Shown here piece after piece: positions 1 to 11,326 of a stretch of DNA of 64,000 nucleotides. The notes under the pieces are model-generated. The model was not told the DNA's origin. It made no database searches and saw only the letters and a list, made by a program, of their open reading frames with translations. The DNA lies in contig CAUYUJ010006569.1 in NCBI GenBank assembly GCA_963575745.1, forward strand, positions 410,175-474,174. Direction: 5' to 3'. The stretch's first letter is position 1; every line of letters begins with the position of its first letter. Made by a program: the position numbers and the translations under genes. This stretch comes from Prorocentrum cordatum. Lineage: Eukaryota; Sar; Dinophyceae; Prorocentrales; Prorocentraceae.

Positions 1-344
1 GCTGTCGACGGCAACACCACTTCGCTCTCCCTCCGGGACTTCGCCCCCGGCTCCTGTCCAATGCGTACCTTTTCCTGTGCAAGCTCTTCCGCACCGCCTG
101 CACCCCGCGCCCTCCGGCCCCCTGAGGCCCCGCCCGCCCGCGCCCTGTCTCCCCAGTTAGTGCTTTGCGCGCCCCGCCCAGCTCTTAACCGGAAGAGGCT
201 CGCTCTCGACCCTCAGACCCCCCCAAAAATGTATGTCTGTACGCATGTTGAATACACAGCGGAGAGAGGGGTCAGTGCAGCTGGGGGGAGAGTTGAAGGA
301 GCACGCCGTAGGGCGAGGAGAAGACAGGGCGCCCTCCCCCCCCG

Positions 345-560
345 TCCTCCTCCTCTCACCATCCTCCTTCTCCTCACCCTCCACCTCCTCCTCCTCCTCC
401 TCGTCTTGTCATGCCTCCTCCTCTCTGCCTCCCCCTTGCTTCCTTGTCTTATCGTCCTCCCTCTCCTCCTCCTCCTCCTCCTCCGCCTCCTCCTCCTCCT
501 CCTCCTCATCCTCCTCCTCCTCCTCCTCCTCCTCCTCCTCCTCCTCCTCCCCCTCCCGGA
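345..560. repeat. CTC/CCT trinucleotide microsatellite
   Basis: Near-pure CCT/CTC runs, densest at 459-552, read as poly-Leu, poly-Ser, poly-Pro or poly-Glu depending on frame. The long open frames across it come from the triplet repeat and I do not call them genes. The preceding 344 bases are GC-rich with no recognisable gene. Confidence 0.9.
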
Positions 561-675
561 GGGGGCGGAGGCAGGAAGGGGCGGAGGCCGATCCCCGGCT
601 TCGAACACCAGCACCCCCGTGGCGAGAGTCTCCGTGATCTGCGCGGCGCCTCCTGGCGCAGGGGAGCGAGTCCGC

Positions 676-700
676 CGCCGCCGCCGCCGTGGTCGTCGCG

Positions 701-787
<87 letters not shown>

Positions 788-838
788 CTGGTGGCGGTGG
801 TGCTGGTGGTGGTGGTGGTCGTCGTCCTCGCCGTCGAC
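676..838. repeat. GTC/CGT trinucleotide microsatellite
   Basis: About 30 uninterrupted GTC units follow a short GCC run and decay into GGT/GTC variants. The triplet period keeps all frames open (poly-Val, poly-Arg, poly-Ser, poly-Asp). The stretch 840-1690 that follows is G-rich and purine-biased, with a GAG run at about 1125-1180, and shows no recognisable gene. Confidence 0.9.
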
Positions 839-1689
839 CTTCGCCTCATCCGTCTTTCCCAACCCGCGCCACGGGGGGGGGGGCGAGGGAGGGGGAGTGG
901 GGAAGGGGAAGGGGAGGGGTCCTGAGAAGGAGGGGGGTACTTGCCAGGAGCCGGTTGGCTTGTGGGGTGCCGATGCCCTGTGGTGGGGCCATGCACGGAT
1001 TGCCAACCTCAGGCACGGTGGCTTCACGCCAATGGGTCCATGGGCCCCCCCTATCTTGATAAGGAAGACGGGGGAGGATCCTGAGAGCGTCCACCGTGAA
1101 ATGAAGGGGTCACCTTGCCTTGAGTAGGGGAGGAGGAGAAGGGGGAGGCGGAGGAGGAAGAGGATGAGGAGGAGGAGGACTAGAGTTAGCTTCAGATGCG
1201 TCGACGATTCTGCAATACCTGTCTCCCGTCCCAAACCACCTCCTCATCAGTCACTACAAGTCTTCCTCTCCACTACAAGAAGTGCCTCCTTGAAAGGCAG
1301 CATCCTATGAGCTTGCCATTCAGGCAAGGGCCCCGATTCGAAATATCATTGCCTCTCACCAATTGTAGGCACATGGAATGCGAGAAGGCATGGTCATACA
1401 ACTCATCGAGGTGTCCACCGCAAATCCCGGCTGTCCAATGCAAATCCCGGTTTGGGAAAGGACCGCACCCATCTGCGAAATGCTTGCATACGCTTGTATG
1501 TCTGGGCCTGTGCGTCGAAGATGTCAAAAACGAGAGCCTCAGATTGAAAACGACGTCAAACGACGGGCATGTGCGTCGAAGATGTCAAAAACCGCGTCAA
1601 ACGAAAAACGAGGCTCCTCCATGTGTGGGATTGTTACACGTGCTCAATTTCTGACCCGTCTCTATAACGTTGCCTTAACAGATGTTCGC

Positions 1690-1915
1690 CAGCGTGGGTC
1701 CCAAGCAATGTGTGATTGCAGTCTACGCGGTGCAATACATGTGGTGAAATGTATGCGATACAACCTATGGTATGCAATCTATGCGGTGCAGGCTATGTGG
1801 TGTATTAGATGCGATGCAACCTAGGTAATGCAGCATATGCGGTGCAATTGATGCTGTGCAGTGTATGCTATGCAACCCATGCGATACAATCTACGAGGTG
1901 CAGTTCGCTTGCCGA
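1690..1915. repeat. Degenerate ~19-bp GATGCAACCTATG-type array
   Basis: About a dozen degenerate units alternate words such as gcgatgcaacctatg and atgcggtgca. The same array occurs at 5085-5140 and 30955-31135. The copies at 1.9 kb and 31.1 kb both end with the word gccgaacttg, so the array is part of a larger dispersed repeat. Confidence 0.75.
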
Positions 1916-1947
1916 ACTTGACGTGGTCAGCTCCACTGCTCGCGCAA

Positions 1948-2110
1948 TCATCCCACCCACCCACGCGCAACTTGGTTTGCAAAACCCATGCGGGAACAAT
2001 TGCGATGAATGCTGGGTGTTGGCTGGTACATCTTTGCGGCCGCGCGAGCCCGCAACGACTGCGACGACACCGACGACGTCTCCAACGACTTCGACATGCG
2101 CGCGAAGCCC
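1948..2110. repeat. Dispersed module A (cacccgcaacttggtttgc)
   Basis: This module starts near cccacccacccgcaacttg, passes gcgatgagtgcttgg and ends near a NotI-like gcggccgcg. Other copies lie at about 2610-2815, 4225-4440, 5178-5410 and 32330-32500. They share the core agcggccagctagtttggcg, which is absent from this first, shorter copy. Short frames inside it are repeated with the module and I do not call them genes. Confidence 0.7.
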
Positions 2111-2119
2111 GTTTGGTAG

Positions 2120-2345
2120 CATGTTGTGAAAATATTGAAAAACCTATGGTTTTCTGAAGATTTCGCAAGAGCTCGCGCGTAAGCTTTTCTAGCACATCAG
2201 TGGTGCCAACCCCTATGTTTTTGTATGATTTTTGGATACTCGATTGCGAAATCCTTCCGACACCGAGGGTTTTTGAAGGATTTCGGCATGCGCGCGCGAC
2301 GACGCGCGCGTGTGCACTCTGTCCCGTTGTTTGCAAGGGATTCGT
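2120..2345. repeat. Dispersed module B with GCGCGC palindrome
   Basis: The module contains a gaaatccttccgacaccga-type arm, a later tgaaggatttcgg arm, and a gcgcgcgacgacgcgcgcg palindrome. Partial or full copies lie at about 3520-3965, 4755-4935, 5710-6130, 6650-7015, 7080-7345, 7460-7560, 32130-32230 and 33410-33935. Each carries the tail words aagcccgtttgg and/or tcgcaagagc. Confidence 0.7.
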
Positions 2346-2389
2346 GACAATTTCTTATGTTAGAGAAAAAGATGCCCCCGCGTATCGTT

Positions 2390-2560
2390 TTTTTACAAGG
2401 GAACCTCAGGGGGGCCGATACCGGTTCCCCTGGGATAGTGCAAATTCATATTTAGGATGGACATGTGGTCAGAATCATATATGATTTACATACCCGAAAG
2501 GGGGGCGGATAACGCTGGGGGGGGGTAGAGTCTACTGTTTTTTAGACAGGAGAATCTACG
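2390..2560. repeat. Dispersed module C (ttaggatggac...ggggtagaatc)
   Basis: The module has a ggggccgataccgg-type start, the word ttaggatggacatgtgg, a gcagaatcat-type word and a poly-G gtaga end. Related copies lie at about 4015-4185, 4945-5085, 6470-6540, 7615-7715 and 35885-36025. No coding potential is recognised. Confidence 0.65.
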
Positions 2561-2814
2561 TGGTGCAATGGACTTTAACAAACGAGTTGGCACATCCCAC
2601 GCTCTTGCAAACATCCCACCCACCCACCCGCAACTTGGTTTGCGAAACCCATGTGGTGACGTTTGCGATGAGTGTTTGGAGTTAGCTGGCCCATCTCTGC
2701 GGCCGCGCCAACCCAAGCGCGCGCGCAGCGGCCAGCTAGTTTGGCGCGACCGGCGCGGCCGCGGTGGCGCTGACTGCTGGGCACATCCCAGCTGGGCGAC
2801 GACACCCAACGACT

Positions 2815-3505
2815 TCGACGCCGACGACGACGACGACGACGAGGACACCGACGACGACGACGCCGACGCCAACGACGACGACGATGACAACGACGACGAT
2901 GATGACGACGCCGACGACGACGACAACGACGACACCGACGACGACGACGACGACGTCAACGACGCCGACGACGACGACGACGACGACGGCGGCGACGACG
3001 ACGACGCCAACGTCGACGACGACGAAGACGACGACGACGCCGACGACGACGACGAAGACGGCGACGATGTCGCCAACGAAGACGACGACGAGGGAGGAGG
3101 GAGGACGACGACGGCGACAACGACGACGACGACGACGACGACATCGACGAGGGAGGAGGGAGGACGGCGACGACGCGAACGACGAAGAAGGAGGAAGGAC
3201 GGCGACGCCGACGACAACGACGAGGGAGGAGGGGAGACGACGACGACGACAACGACGTGACGACGACGACGACGACGACGGCGACGAAATAGGAGGGACG
3301 ACGACGAGACGCCGACGACGTACGACGACGACGACGAGGGAGGCTAGGAAGGACGACCACGGCGACAACGACGACGGAAACGACCACGACGCCAAAGAGG
3401 ACGACGACGACGAACACGAGGAAAGACAGAGGACGACGTAGGCGACGACGACGACGACGCGGGAGGAGGGAGGACGGCGACGACGACGACGACGACGACG
3501 CAAGA
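2815..3505. repeat. GAC/CGA trinucleotide array
   Basis: Almost 700 bp of GAC units, interrupted by GCC, AAC and by GAGGGAGGAGGGAGGACGGCG blocks that recur about five times. Frames read poly-Asp, poly-Thr or poly-Arg on plus and poly-Val or poly-Ser on minus. I treat these as repeat artefacts. Confidence 0.9.
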
Positions 3506-6167
3506 GCGCGAGCGCACGCTTTTGTTGAAAATCCGTGTTGCGAAACCTTGTGTTTTTGTATGGTTCTTTTGGGGACACACGATTTTGAAATCCTTCCGAA
3601 ACCGATGGGTTTTGAAGGGTTTCGGTACGCGCGCGACGACGCGCGCGTCTGCACTTTGTCCCATTTGTTGCAGAGGATTCTCGCGACGGCACACGCGCAA
3701 GGGCGTTCGACTGATTTCGACATGCGCGCGCGCGAAGCCCGTTTGGACACTTTTCGTGAAAATGTTTAAAAACCTATGGTTTAAGATTTCGCAAGAGCTC
3801 GCGCGTAAGTTTTTTCAGCAAATCAATGTTGCGAGACCTGGAGTGTTTGTATGATTGTTAAAAACTTGGTTGCGAAATCCTTCCGGCACCGAAGGTTTTG
3901 AAGGACTTCGGCATGCTCGCGCGACGACGCGCGCGTGCGCACTTCGTCCCACTTTTGCAAAGTACTCGCTAAAAAGTGCGATGTTGGAACAACAAATGTC
4001 CCCGCGTATTGTTTTTCCACAAGGAAGCCTCAGGGGGACCGATACCGGCCCCTCCGGGATAGTGATAATTCGCATTTAGGATGGACATGTGGTCAGAATC
4101 ATGTATGATTTACATACCCGAAAGGGGGGCGGCGAACGCCGGGGGGGGGTAGATCCTATTCTGTCTTAAGAAAGGAGAATCCACCAACGCTCAACTTGAA
4201 TTTGTCCAATCCACCGCTCGCGCAAACATCCCACCCAACCACCCGCAACTTAGCTTGCAGACCCCAGGCGGTGGCGATTGCGATGAGTGCTTGGCGCTGG
4301 CTGGTGCATCTCTGCGGCCGCGCAAGCCCAAGCATGCACGCGCGCGCAGCGGCCAGCTAGTTTGGCGCGACCGACGCGGTTGCGGTGGCGCTGACCGCTC
4401 GGCACGTCCTAGCGGGCATTTCTTTGCGAGCCGGCGACTTGGGCGGGCGCGGTATCATGGCAACGTCGACAACGGTGGACACGGCGATGATAGTAGAGAT
4501 GCTGGTGACGATGCTGACAGCGACGACGGCATGGCCAGTGACGGCGCGGATGCTGATCACGCCGGCGACGATGACGGCGAACTCGCGTCGGTGATGAAGC
4601 TTTTGGGAAGAGTTCGACATGCGCGTGCGGCCGACGCGCGAAAGTGGCCCGCATGGTAATATTCAACACGGATCGTGCCCCCCCCCAGCATGCGCGCAAG
4701 GGCGTGCGAATGATTTCGGCCTGCTGCGCGAGAAGCCCGCTTGGCAGAATTCCATGACAATGTTGAAAAACCGATTGATTTCCCAAGAATTCGCAAGAGC
4801 GCGAGCGCACGCTTTTTTGAAAACTGACGTTGTGAAGCCATGTGCTTTTGTATGTGTGTTTGGGCACTCGGCTTTGACATTGCGACGAAACCAGAAACGT
4901 TTTTGACGGTTTTCGGAACGCGTGCGCGAGCATCGTTTTTTGGAGAGGATGGCAGGGGGGGCGATGCTGGCTCGGCTGGGATGGTACGAACTCAGACTTA
5001 GGATGGACGGCGGGGCAGAATGATATGCAACTTGCAATACGAAGGCGGGGGTAGATCATCCTGGGGGGGGGTAGAATCACGCATGCGATGCAACCTGTGT
5101 AGATGCAGCCTACGCAGGGCAATCTACGTGGTGCACTTGTTTACAAACGAAATGATACATTCCGCTTTCTTGCAAACATCCCACCCATTCACCCGCAACT
5201 TGGTTTGCAAAAACCCACGCGGTGACGATTGATATGAGTGCTTGGCGCTAGCTGGTGCATCTCTGCGGCCACGCGAGCCCAAGCACGCGCGCGCGCAGCG
5301 GCCAGCTAGTTTGGCGCGACCGACGCGGCCGCGGTGGCGCTGACCGCTCGGCGCGCCCCAGCGGGCACTCCACTGCGAGACGGCGAGTCGGCGACTTGGG
5401 CGGACGCGGTATCACGGCAACGTGGACAACGGTGGAAACGACGTTGATTGTAGCGATGCTGGTGACGATGTTGACAACGACGACGGCGCGGCCAGCGCGG
5501 GCGCCAATGCGGATCGCGCTGGCGACGATGACGGCGTCCTCGCGTCGGTGATGAAGCATTTGGAAAGAGTTTGACATGCGCGGGTGGCCGACGTGCGAGA
5601 GTGGCCCGCGCGGCAAGCTTTGACGCGGATCGCGGCCCCCGCCCCCCACCCCCAGCACGCGCGCAAGGGCGCGCGAGTGATTTCCGCGCACGGCGCCAGA
5701 GGCCTGCTTGGCAGAAGTCCATGACAGCGTTGAAAAACCTAAGAATTTGTTGGCATAATTCGCAAGAGCGCGCGCGCGAGCTTATTTGAAAACTGGCATT
5801 GCGAAACCATGTTTTTTTTTTATAAAAATACGCGTTTGAACACTCGTTTCTGATATCGCTGCGAAACCAAAAAGGTTTCTGACGGATTCCGGCATGCGAG
5901 TGCGACGACGCGCGCGCGCGTGCACTTCGTCCCGTTCTTGTTGCAAGGGATTCCAGCGACGGCGCGCGCGCGCAATGGAGTGTGAACGACTTCGGCATGC
6001 GCGCGCGAAGCCCGTTTGGTAGCATTTCCTGAAAGTGATGGGAAACCTATGGTTTCTCAAAGATTCGCAGAAGCGCTCGCATAAGCTTGTTTTGAGAATC
6101 TGCGTTGCGAAACCCAATGTTTTCCATATTTTTTGACACTCGAATCGGACATCCTTACGAAAAGGAA

Positions 6168-6171
6168 TCAT

Positions 6172-6204
<33 letters not shown>

Positions 6205-6244
6205 GTACGTGTATATATATATATATATATATATATGTACATAC

Positions 6245-6294
<50 letters not shown>

Positions 6295-6320
6295 GTTTAT
6301 ATATATGTGCGCAAACGTCT
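6168..6320. repeat. TA dinucleotide microsatellite
   Basis: Long TA runs broken by TATGTACGTG-type words. Further TA runs lie at 7032-7090, 7368-7448, 48528-48576 and 49315-49382. They stand out against the GC-rich background and sit inside or beside copies of module B or the CTTGGGG arrays. Confidence 0.9.
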
Positions 6321-7367
6321 GTATATACATATATTCCATAAAAAATCGGCGCGCGCACGCGACGACGCGGGCGAGCGCGCTTCGTCGCGTTTTTTGCAAG
6401 GGGCTCTTGAGAACTTCGGATTGTTGATAAACGAATGCACGCTCATACATGTTTTCCAGAGGACGGCGGCGGGGGGGTGACGCCGGCTCGAGTGGGATGA
6501 CACGAACTCAAGCTTAGGATGGACGACGGGGCAGATATTTGACGCGGATCGCGCCCCCGCCACCCCGACGCCCCAGCGAGCGCGCGCAAGGGCGCGCGAA
6601 TGATGTCGGCGCGCGGCGCCAGAGGCCCGCTTGGCAGAATTCCATGGACACGTCGGAAAAAAAATGGTTGCATTGAGAACTCGCAAGTGCAAGAGCGCAG
6701 GCTCACTTGAAAACTGACGTTGCGAGACCATGTGTCTTTTACATGTGTTTTGGGCACTCGTATTTGACATCGCTACAAAACCGCAGGTTTTCGACGGATT
6801 CCGGCGCGCGCGCGCGACGACGCGCGCGCGCGCTTCATTCCGTTTTTTTGATTTTAGGCAAGGGGGTCCAGCGACGCCGCGCGCGCAAGGGAGTTCGAGC
6901 GATTTCGGCATGCGCGCGAAGCCCGTTTGGTAGCATTTTCTGAGAAATATGAAAAACCCATGGCTTCCTCGATAATTCGCAAGATCGCGCGCGTAAGTTT
7001 TGTGCGAGAATCTGCGTTGCGAAACCCGGTGTTATATGTGTATATATATATATATGTATACACATACACACATATATATATATATATGGACACACGGTTT
7101 TGACATCGCTACGTAGCCAAAAAATGTTGATTGGATCCGGCACGCGCGCGCGACGACGCGCGCGCGCACTTCATCCCGCTTTTTTGCGCGCGGGGTTCTA
7201 GCGACGCCGCGCGCGCAAGGGAGTTCGAGCGATTTCGACACGCGCGCGCGAAGCCCGTTTGCTAGCATTTTCTGAGAACGATGAAAAATCTATGGTCTTA
7301 AAAGAATTCGCAAGAGCGCGCGCGCAAGCTCTTCTGTGACAATCAGCGTTGCGAAACCCGGTGCTTC

Positions 7368-7449
<82 letters not shown>

Positions 7450-7759
7450 GCACTCGATTGTAAAACCCAAGAAACCCAAAGTTCTTATTAAAGGATTCCG
7501 GCATGCGCGCGCGACGACGCGCGCGTGCGCACTTCGTCCCGTCTGTTGCAAGGCATGGTTGACAACTGCTGATTTTTCATATACGAATGCACGTGCATGC
7601 GTAACATCTGTTGCAGAGGATGGCGGGCGGGGGCGATGCCGGCCCCCCTGGGATGGTGCGAACTCATAGTTAGGATGGGCGATGGGGCAGAATCATATGC
7701 AACTTGCATTGCGAAAAAGTGAATGGACAATCCCGGAGGAAGGCATGAACGATTCTTGC

Positions 7760-7990
7760 CCCGGTGCCGGTGCCGGTACCGGTGCCGGTGCCGGTGCCCG
7801 TGCCGGTGCCGGTGCCGGTGCCGGTGCCGGTGCCGGTGCCGGTGCCGGTGCCGGTGCCGGTGCCGGTGCCGGTGCCGGTGCCGGTGCCGGTGCCGGTGCC
7901 GGTGCCGGTGCCGGTGCCGGTGCCGGTGCCGGTGCCGGTGCCGGTGCCGGTGCCGGTGCCGGTGCCGGTGCCGGTGCCGGTGCCGGTCCA
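7760..7990. repeat. GGTGCC hexanucleotide array
   Basis: About 38 nearly perfect GGTGCC units. The six-base period leaves frames open as poly(Ala-Gly), poly(Pro-Val) or poly(Arg-Cys). Other arrays of the same hexamer lie at 19856-19978 and 30560-30900. Confidence 0.95.
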
Positions 7991-7999
7991 GGAGCATCC

Positions 8000-8165
8000 A
8001 TCGATCAGAAATAACTGATTTATATTAGAAAATCTGATCGAACTGATTTTATATTGTTTTTTCTGGGATCGGCCGGAAAAGCTAACATCGATCAGGAAAT
8101 GTGGCATCGATCCAAATCTCTGATATCGACCAAAATTGCTGATATCGATCAGAATTTCTGATGCC
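8000..8165. repeat. CTGATATCGATCAG-like palindromic cluster
   Basis: AT-rich words such as gatcagaaataactgat and ctgatatcgatcag recur several times. Similar words (gatcagaaaatctgat) occur at 19775-19850, beside the second hexamer array. No gene is seen here. The following 8166-8425 is GC-rich with no recognised gene. Confidence 0.6.
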
Positions 8166-8426
8166 AGAGAACAGCGGAGGATCTGCCCCTCTCCTCGGAA
8201 GGCGGCGGACAGTGCAGGAAGGCCCACTGGGCCAGATGTCAGCGTGAGAGGGTGGATCGGTCTTACGCCGTCCCTGGGCGCACGCGACCCCCCCTCCCCC
8301 GCGACTCCTCTCCCCCCAGGGACCCACCATGTCGAAGGGCGTCTCGAAGACGACGGCCCGCGCTTCGAAAAAGCATAAGAGGATGACGTATCTAAGCAGC
8401 GGAACGCAATCCTAATATCGCCTAGG

Positions 8427-8592
8427 GGGTGTCTCGTTTTCTTGGTCAGAATTGAAGGGGCGTCTCGTTTCCCATCGAGACGCTTGATTTTCGAGATGGT
8501 TGATTTCGAAACGCGTCTCGAAGACGCGGTGGATCTCGAGGCCGCACCCCCCACCCCTCACTATTATCCGCAACTGCGGGGGCTTATACATC
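8427..8592 (+). repeat. Left inverted repeat of the 10.9-kb segment
   Basis: It begins ggggtgtctcgttttcttgg and passes gagacgcttgattttcgaga, tgatttcgaaacgcg and cgaagacgcggtg, ending in tgcgggggctta. The reverse complement of 19150-19301 follows the same order with scattered substitutions and one gap of about 14 bases. Confidence 0.75.
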
Positions 8593-9400
8593 ATGAAGCC
8601 GTGGCGCAGTGGGGGCGCCCTGGTTGGAGTCGTAGGTGGAGCTCCCTATCAGGCCACGAAACGCGCGAAGGGCGTGCCGAACGCAATGCGGGCGACCTCG
8701 CTGGAGCCGTCCGTGGAGGCCCCCATGGGGCCACGCAGCGGGCGAGTATGAAGTGGCGGCGCCATCAGGGCGCCCTCGCTGGAGCCTTAGGTGGGGGCAA
8801 AACGAGCGAGAAACGCGCCGAGACAAAACGGTGGCGCCATGCGGGTGGAGCCGTATAGGTGGAGCTCCCGACAGGGCCGCGAAGCGTGTGAGGTCGTGCC
8901 AAAATAAAGGCGGTGGCGCCATGCGGGCGCCCCCGCACCATGAGGCTACGAACCGCGTGGGGGGGGCGTGCCGGCATTAGTGGCGCCATGCGAGTGGCTC
9001 ACTGAAATCGCAGGTGGAGCTCTATATGAGGCTACGAAGAGCGCGATGGGTTTGCCGAAATTACGCGGTGGCGCCGTTCGGGCGCCCTCATTGAAGCCCT
9101 AGGTGGAACTCCTTATGAGGCTACGAAATGCGCGAGGGATGCGCCGAAATGAGGCGGTAGCGCCAAGCGGGCGCCCTCACTGGAGCCGTATATGGAACCC
9201 CCTTTTATGGGGCTGCGGAGCGCGCGAGGGGTGTGACAAAATCAAGCGGCCGCTATGCGGGCGGCGCCCTCACTGGAGCCGTAGGTGGAGCTCCTCTGGA
9301 GCTACGGGATGTTTGAGGGGTGTGTCGACATCAGGCGGTGGTGCCATGCGAGCGTCCTCGCTGGAGCCGTAGGTGGAGCTCCGAAACCTTCAAGGGGTGC
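8593..9400. repeat. 90-bp satellite family, diverged copies
   Basis: Eight or so diverged units of the family (gtggagctccctat, ggccacgaaacgcg, gtggcgccatgcgggc) that forms the large arrays at 39-43 kb. Here the copies are more degenerate. The array ends in a GAG/CTC-rich tract at about 9410-9600. Confidence 0.75.
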
Positions 9401-9674
9401 GCCAGAATTGGCAAGCGGGTGCACAGGCCGAGGAGCGGAGGGGCGGGAGTGAGGAGGCGGAGGAGGAGACGCGGGGCACTGTGGATTCAAAAGTGCGCCC
9501 CGATGATGGCCCCAGAAGGTCCCGCGAAATGTCCATAACTCCTCCTCCAGCTCCAGCTCCAAATCCTCCTCCTCTTCCTCCGCCTCCTCCTTCTTTGACT
9601 TACATTTAGTACTCTTGTGTTCCGAAGTCCTCGTCGACACGCTCTCTCATTCGAAGGGTCGCGCGCAAGTGCGC

Positions 9675-9696
9675 GCATATCTCATTTTGGCCCAAG
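9675..9696 (+). promoter_or_regulatory. Partial relict DinoSL upstream of gene 1
   Basis: The 3' part, cattttggcccaag (9683-9696), matches the last 14 bases of the dinoflagellate spliced leader at 13 positions; the 5' part is diverged. It lies 56 bases before the ATG at 9753. DinoSL relicts in genomic DNA are established signs of reinserted processed mRNA. Confidence 0.55.
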
Positions 9697-9752
9697 CTGC
9701 GTGGAGGGTGGTCTACACACATCAGCATCACATTTCGTCTGCTGTACGTATC

Positions 9753-10913
9753 ATGCCCCCTTGTATCAGCGATGCAGATTGGGATTGGGTACTTGACCAA
9801 TACATTGAGCACTGCCCGCCCAATGAAGTATTCATCCTTGGCGTGTATTTCAATAAGAAGAATTCTCATGCAGCGGATGGTAAAGGCTTGGCTGATCTAA
9901 AGCCTCTTCTCGCTCCGCTGCTGGCGAAGCAAAGTTGCGCAAAAGTCCTACCTACAGAGCCTGAAAAAGCAATCGTCCGGGCCTGCGACCGCCACGGTCA
10001 TCTGAAGATCACTCAGACGGGCAAATCACCAGAGGAGTTCGGCCTGTGGTTCCGCAAGAAGATCATCGTCATTTTGTACCACCTACGGCGCATTGCCGCA
10101 TCAGACAAAAAGTGGGACGAGTGCACCCGCAAGTTGGGCGATGCCACAAAGGAAATACTGCGAGGACTGATCTCCAGGATTGACACTGCAACATTGGACG
10201 ATGAGAACAACGGCAGCGATACGCCACCACCGAAGGCCAAGCGCGGCGTCGCTCTTACCGGGACCCCCAAACCAAAAAAACAACGTGAGTTGCAGCCGCA
10301 GCCCAGCTCGAGCAGCATGGGGAGCGCGGGCGAGGAGGCGTTCCTGAAGTCTGTGCGCGCTGGCACGGGTGATCCTCCAGATCTGCTGGCCGAGGCTGAA
10401 GCTGTGGCCTCCCGCCCGCTACCAGGTGGAGTGAGAGCACTGAAGACGTCCGTGGCTAAAAAACCAGCTGCAGCGCCATCCAATACGAAGGAGTCAGCCA
10501 CTCTGGGCCCCATCAAATTGGGCACCTTCACGAAGGCATCCTACATCACGCAGTTCAGGGAGACGACTGGGAAGTGGCATTCTATTCTGAACATTGAGGG
10601 CAGTTGGATGGATCGCCAAGGTGCGAATTTCGAAGACCATAGAACCCTGGCAACCAAAATCTTCGAGCATGCAGCAACTTCCAATTGCAGTGCTGAGACG
10701 CTAGTGTCTTTACGGAACCAATGGGTACTCGAATTCGCCGAGGGGAAGAAGGCCCCAAAGCGCAAGCCTGCTTGCGCGCAGGCGGCAGAGACCTCGGTGG
10801 ACACAGAGGGCGACGACGGCGAGGAGGAAGATGATGACAAAGAGGAGCACAGCTCAAGCGAGGCGGAGCACAAGCCTGAGGACCCTTTCGCAGATGATGA
10901 TTTCTTCGGGTGA
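9753..10913 (+). CDS. Hypothetical protein with acidic tail
   Basis: A 386-aa intronless frame starting at ATG 9753. Frame upstream of this ATG is open but lacks another ATG and would cross the relict leader. The N-terminal ~150 residues are mixed and well-folded looking (WDWVLDQYIEHCPP, then EEFGLWFRKKIIVILYHLRR). A low-complexity Pro/Lys/Ser linker with probable nuclear-localisation clusters (KPKKQR, GKKAPKRKP) follows. The last ~45 residues are Asp/Glu-rich and end DPFADDDFFG. No catalytic motif is recognised. The acidic tail and basic clusters suggest a nuclear, perhaps chromatin- or nucleic-acid-associated protein, by inference only. It is the first of four plus-strand genes inside the inverted repeats and has a partial DinoSL relict 56 bases upstream. 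A direct duplication of ctttcgcagatgatgat spans its stop. Bases 10914-11274 hold nothing I recognise. Confidence 0.6.
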   Translation: MPPCISDADWDWVLDQYIEHCPPNEVFILGVYFNKKNSHAADGKGLADLKPLLAPLLAKQSCAKVLPTEPEKAIVRACDRHGHLKITQTGKSPEEFGLWFRKKIIVILYHLRRIAASDKKWDECTRKLGDATKEILRGLISRIDTATLDDENNGSDTPPPKAKRGVALTGTPKPKKQRELQPQPSSSSMGSAGEEAFLKSVRAGTGDPPDLLAEAEAVASRPLPGGVRALKTSVAKKPAAAPSNTKESATLGPIKLGTFTKASYITQFRETTGKWHSILNIEGSWMDRQGANFEDHRTLATKIFEHAATSNCSAETLVSLRNQWVLEFAEGKKAPKRKPACAQAAETSVDTEGDDGEEEDDDKEEHSSSEAEHKPEDPFADDDFFG

Positions 10914-11274
10914 CGCTTTCGCAGATGATGATGACCCTTTTGTAGTCCAGTGCCATGCGCGCGCACGCGTGCAGCCTAGTGACCGCCAGGTTCACCGTTT
11001 GGGAATGCATGCGTGCTCATGGAAAACGCAGAAGATGGGGGGATGCAGCGATGAATAATACAGGGGTGGGGGGCGGCACTCATGGGCGAGGGTTTCTCAG
11101 ATTTCGAAGCCTCCTGCTTGATAATCAATGCGCACTTGGTGCGTGGCGTCGCGATTCATGTAACAGCGCCGCTGTTTCCTGAGATTTCGAAGGCCTTTCT
11201 CGGACAGTGGTTTACTGTTTTCGCCCTTTTCGGAGACGAGGGAGACTAGTAGATAACCGTTGATGCGCATCCCG

Positions 11275-11296
11275 TCCGTAGCTGGTTTGGCTCAAG
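11275..11296 (+). promoter_or_regulatory. Relict DinoSL upstream of methyltransferase-like gene
   Basis: A full-length 22-base match to the dinoflagellate spliced leader with only three adjacent substitutions in the middle: tccgtagc, three changed bases, then tttggctcaag. It sits 30 bases before the ATG at 11327, where a trans-spliced leader would lie in the mRNA. It indicates that this locus descends from a reverse-transcribed mature mRNA. Confidence 0.8.
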
Positions 11297-11326
11297 GAGT
11301 AACCCTAAGGCTTTCTATTTGGCACA

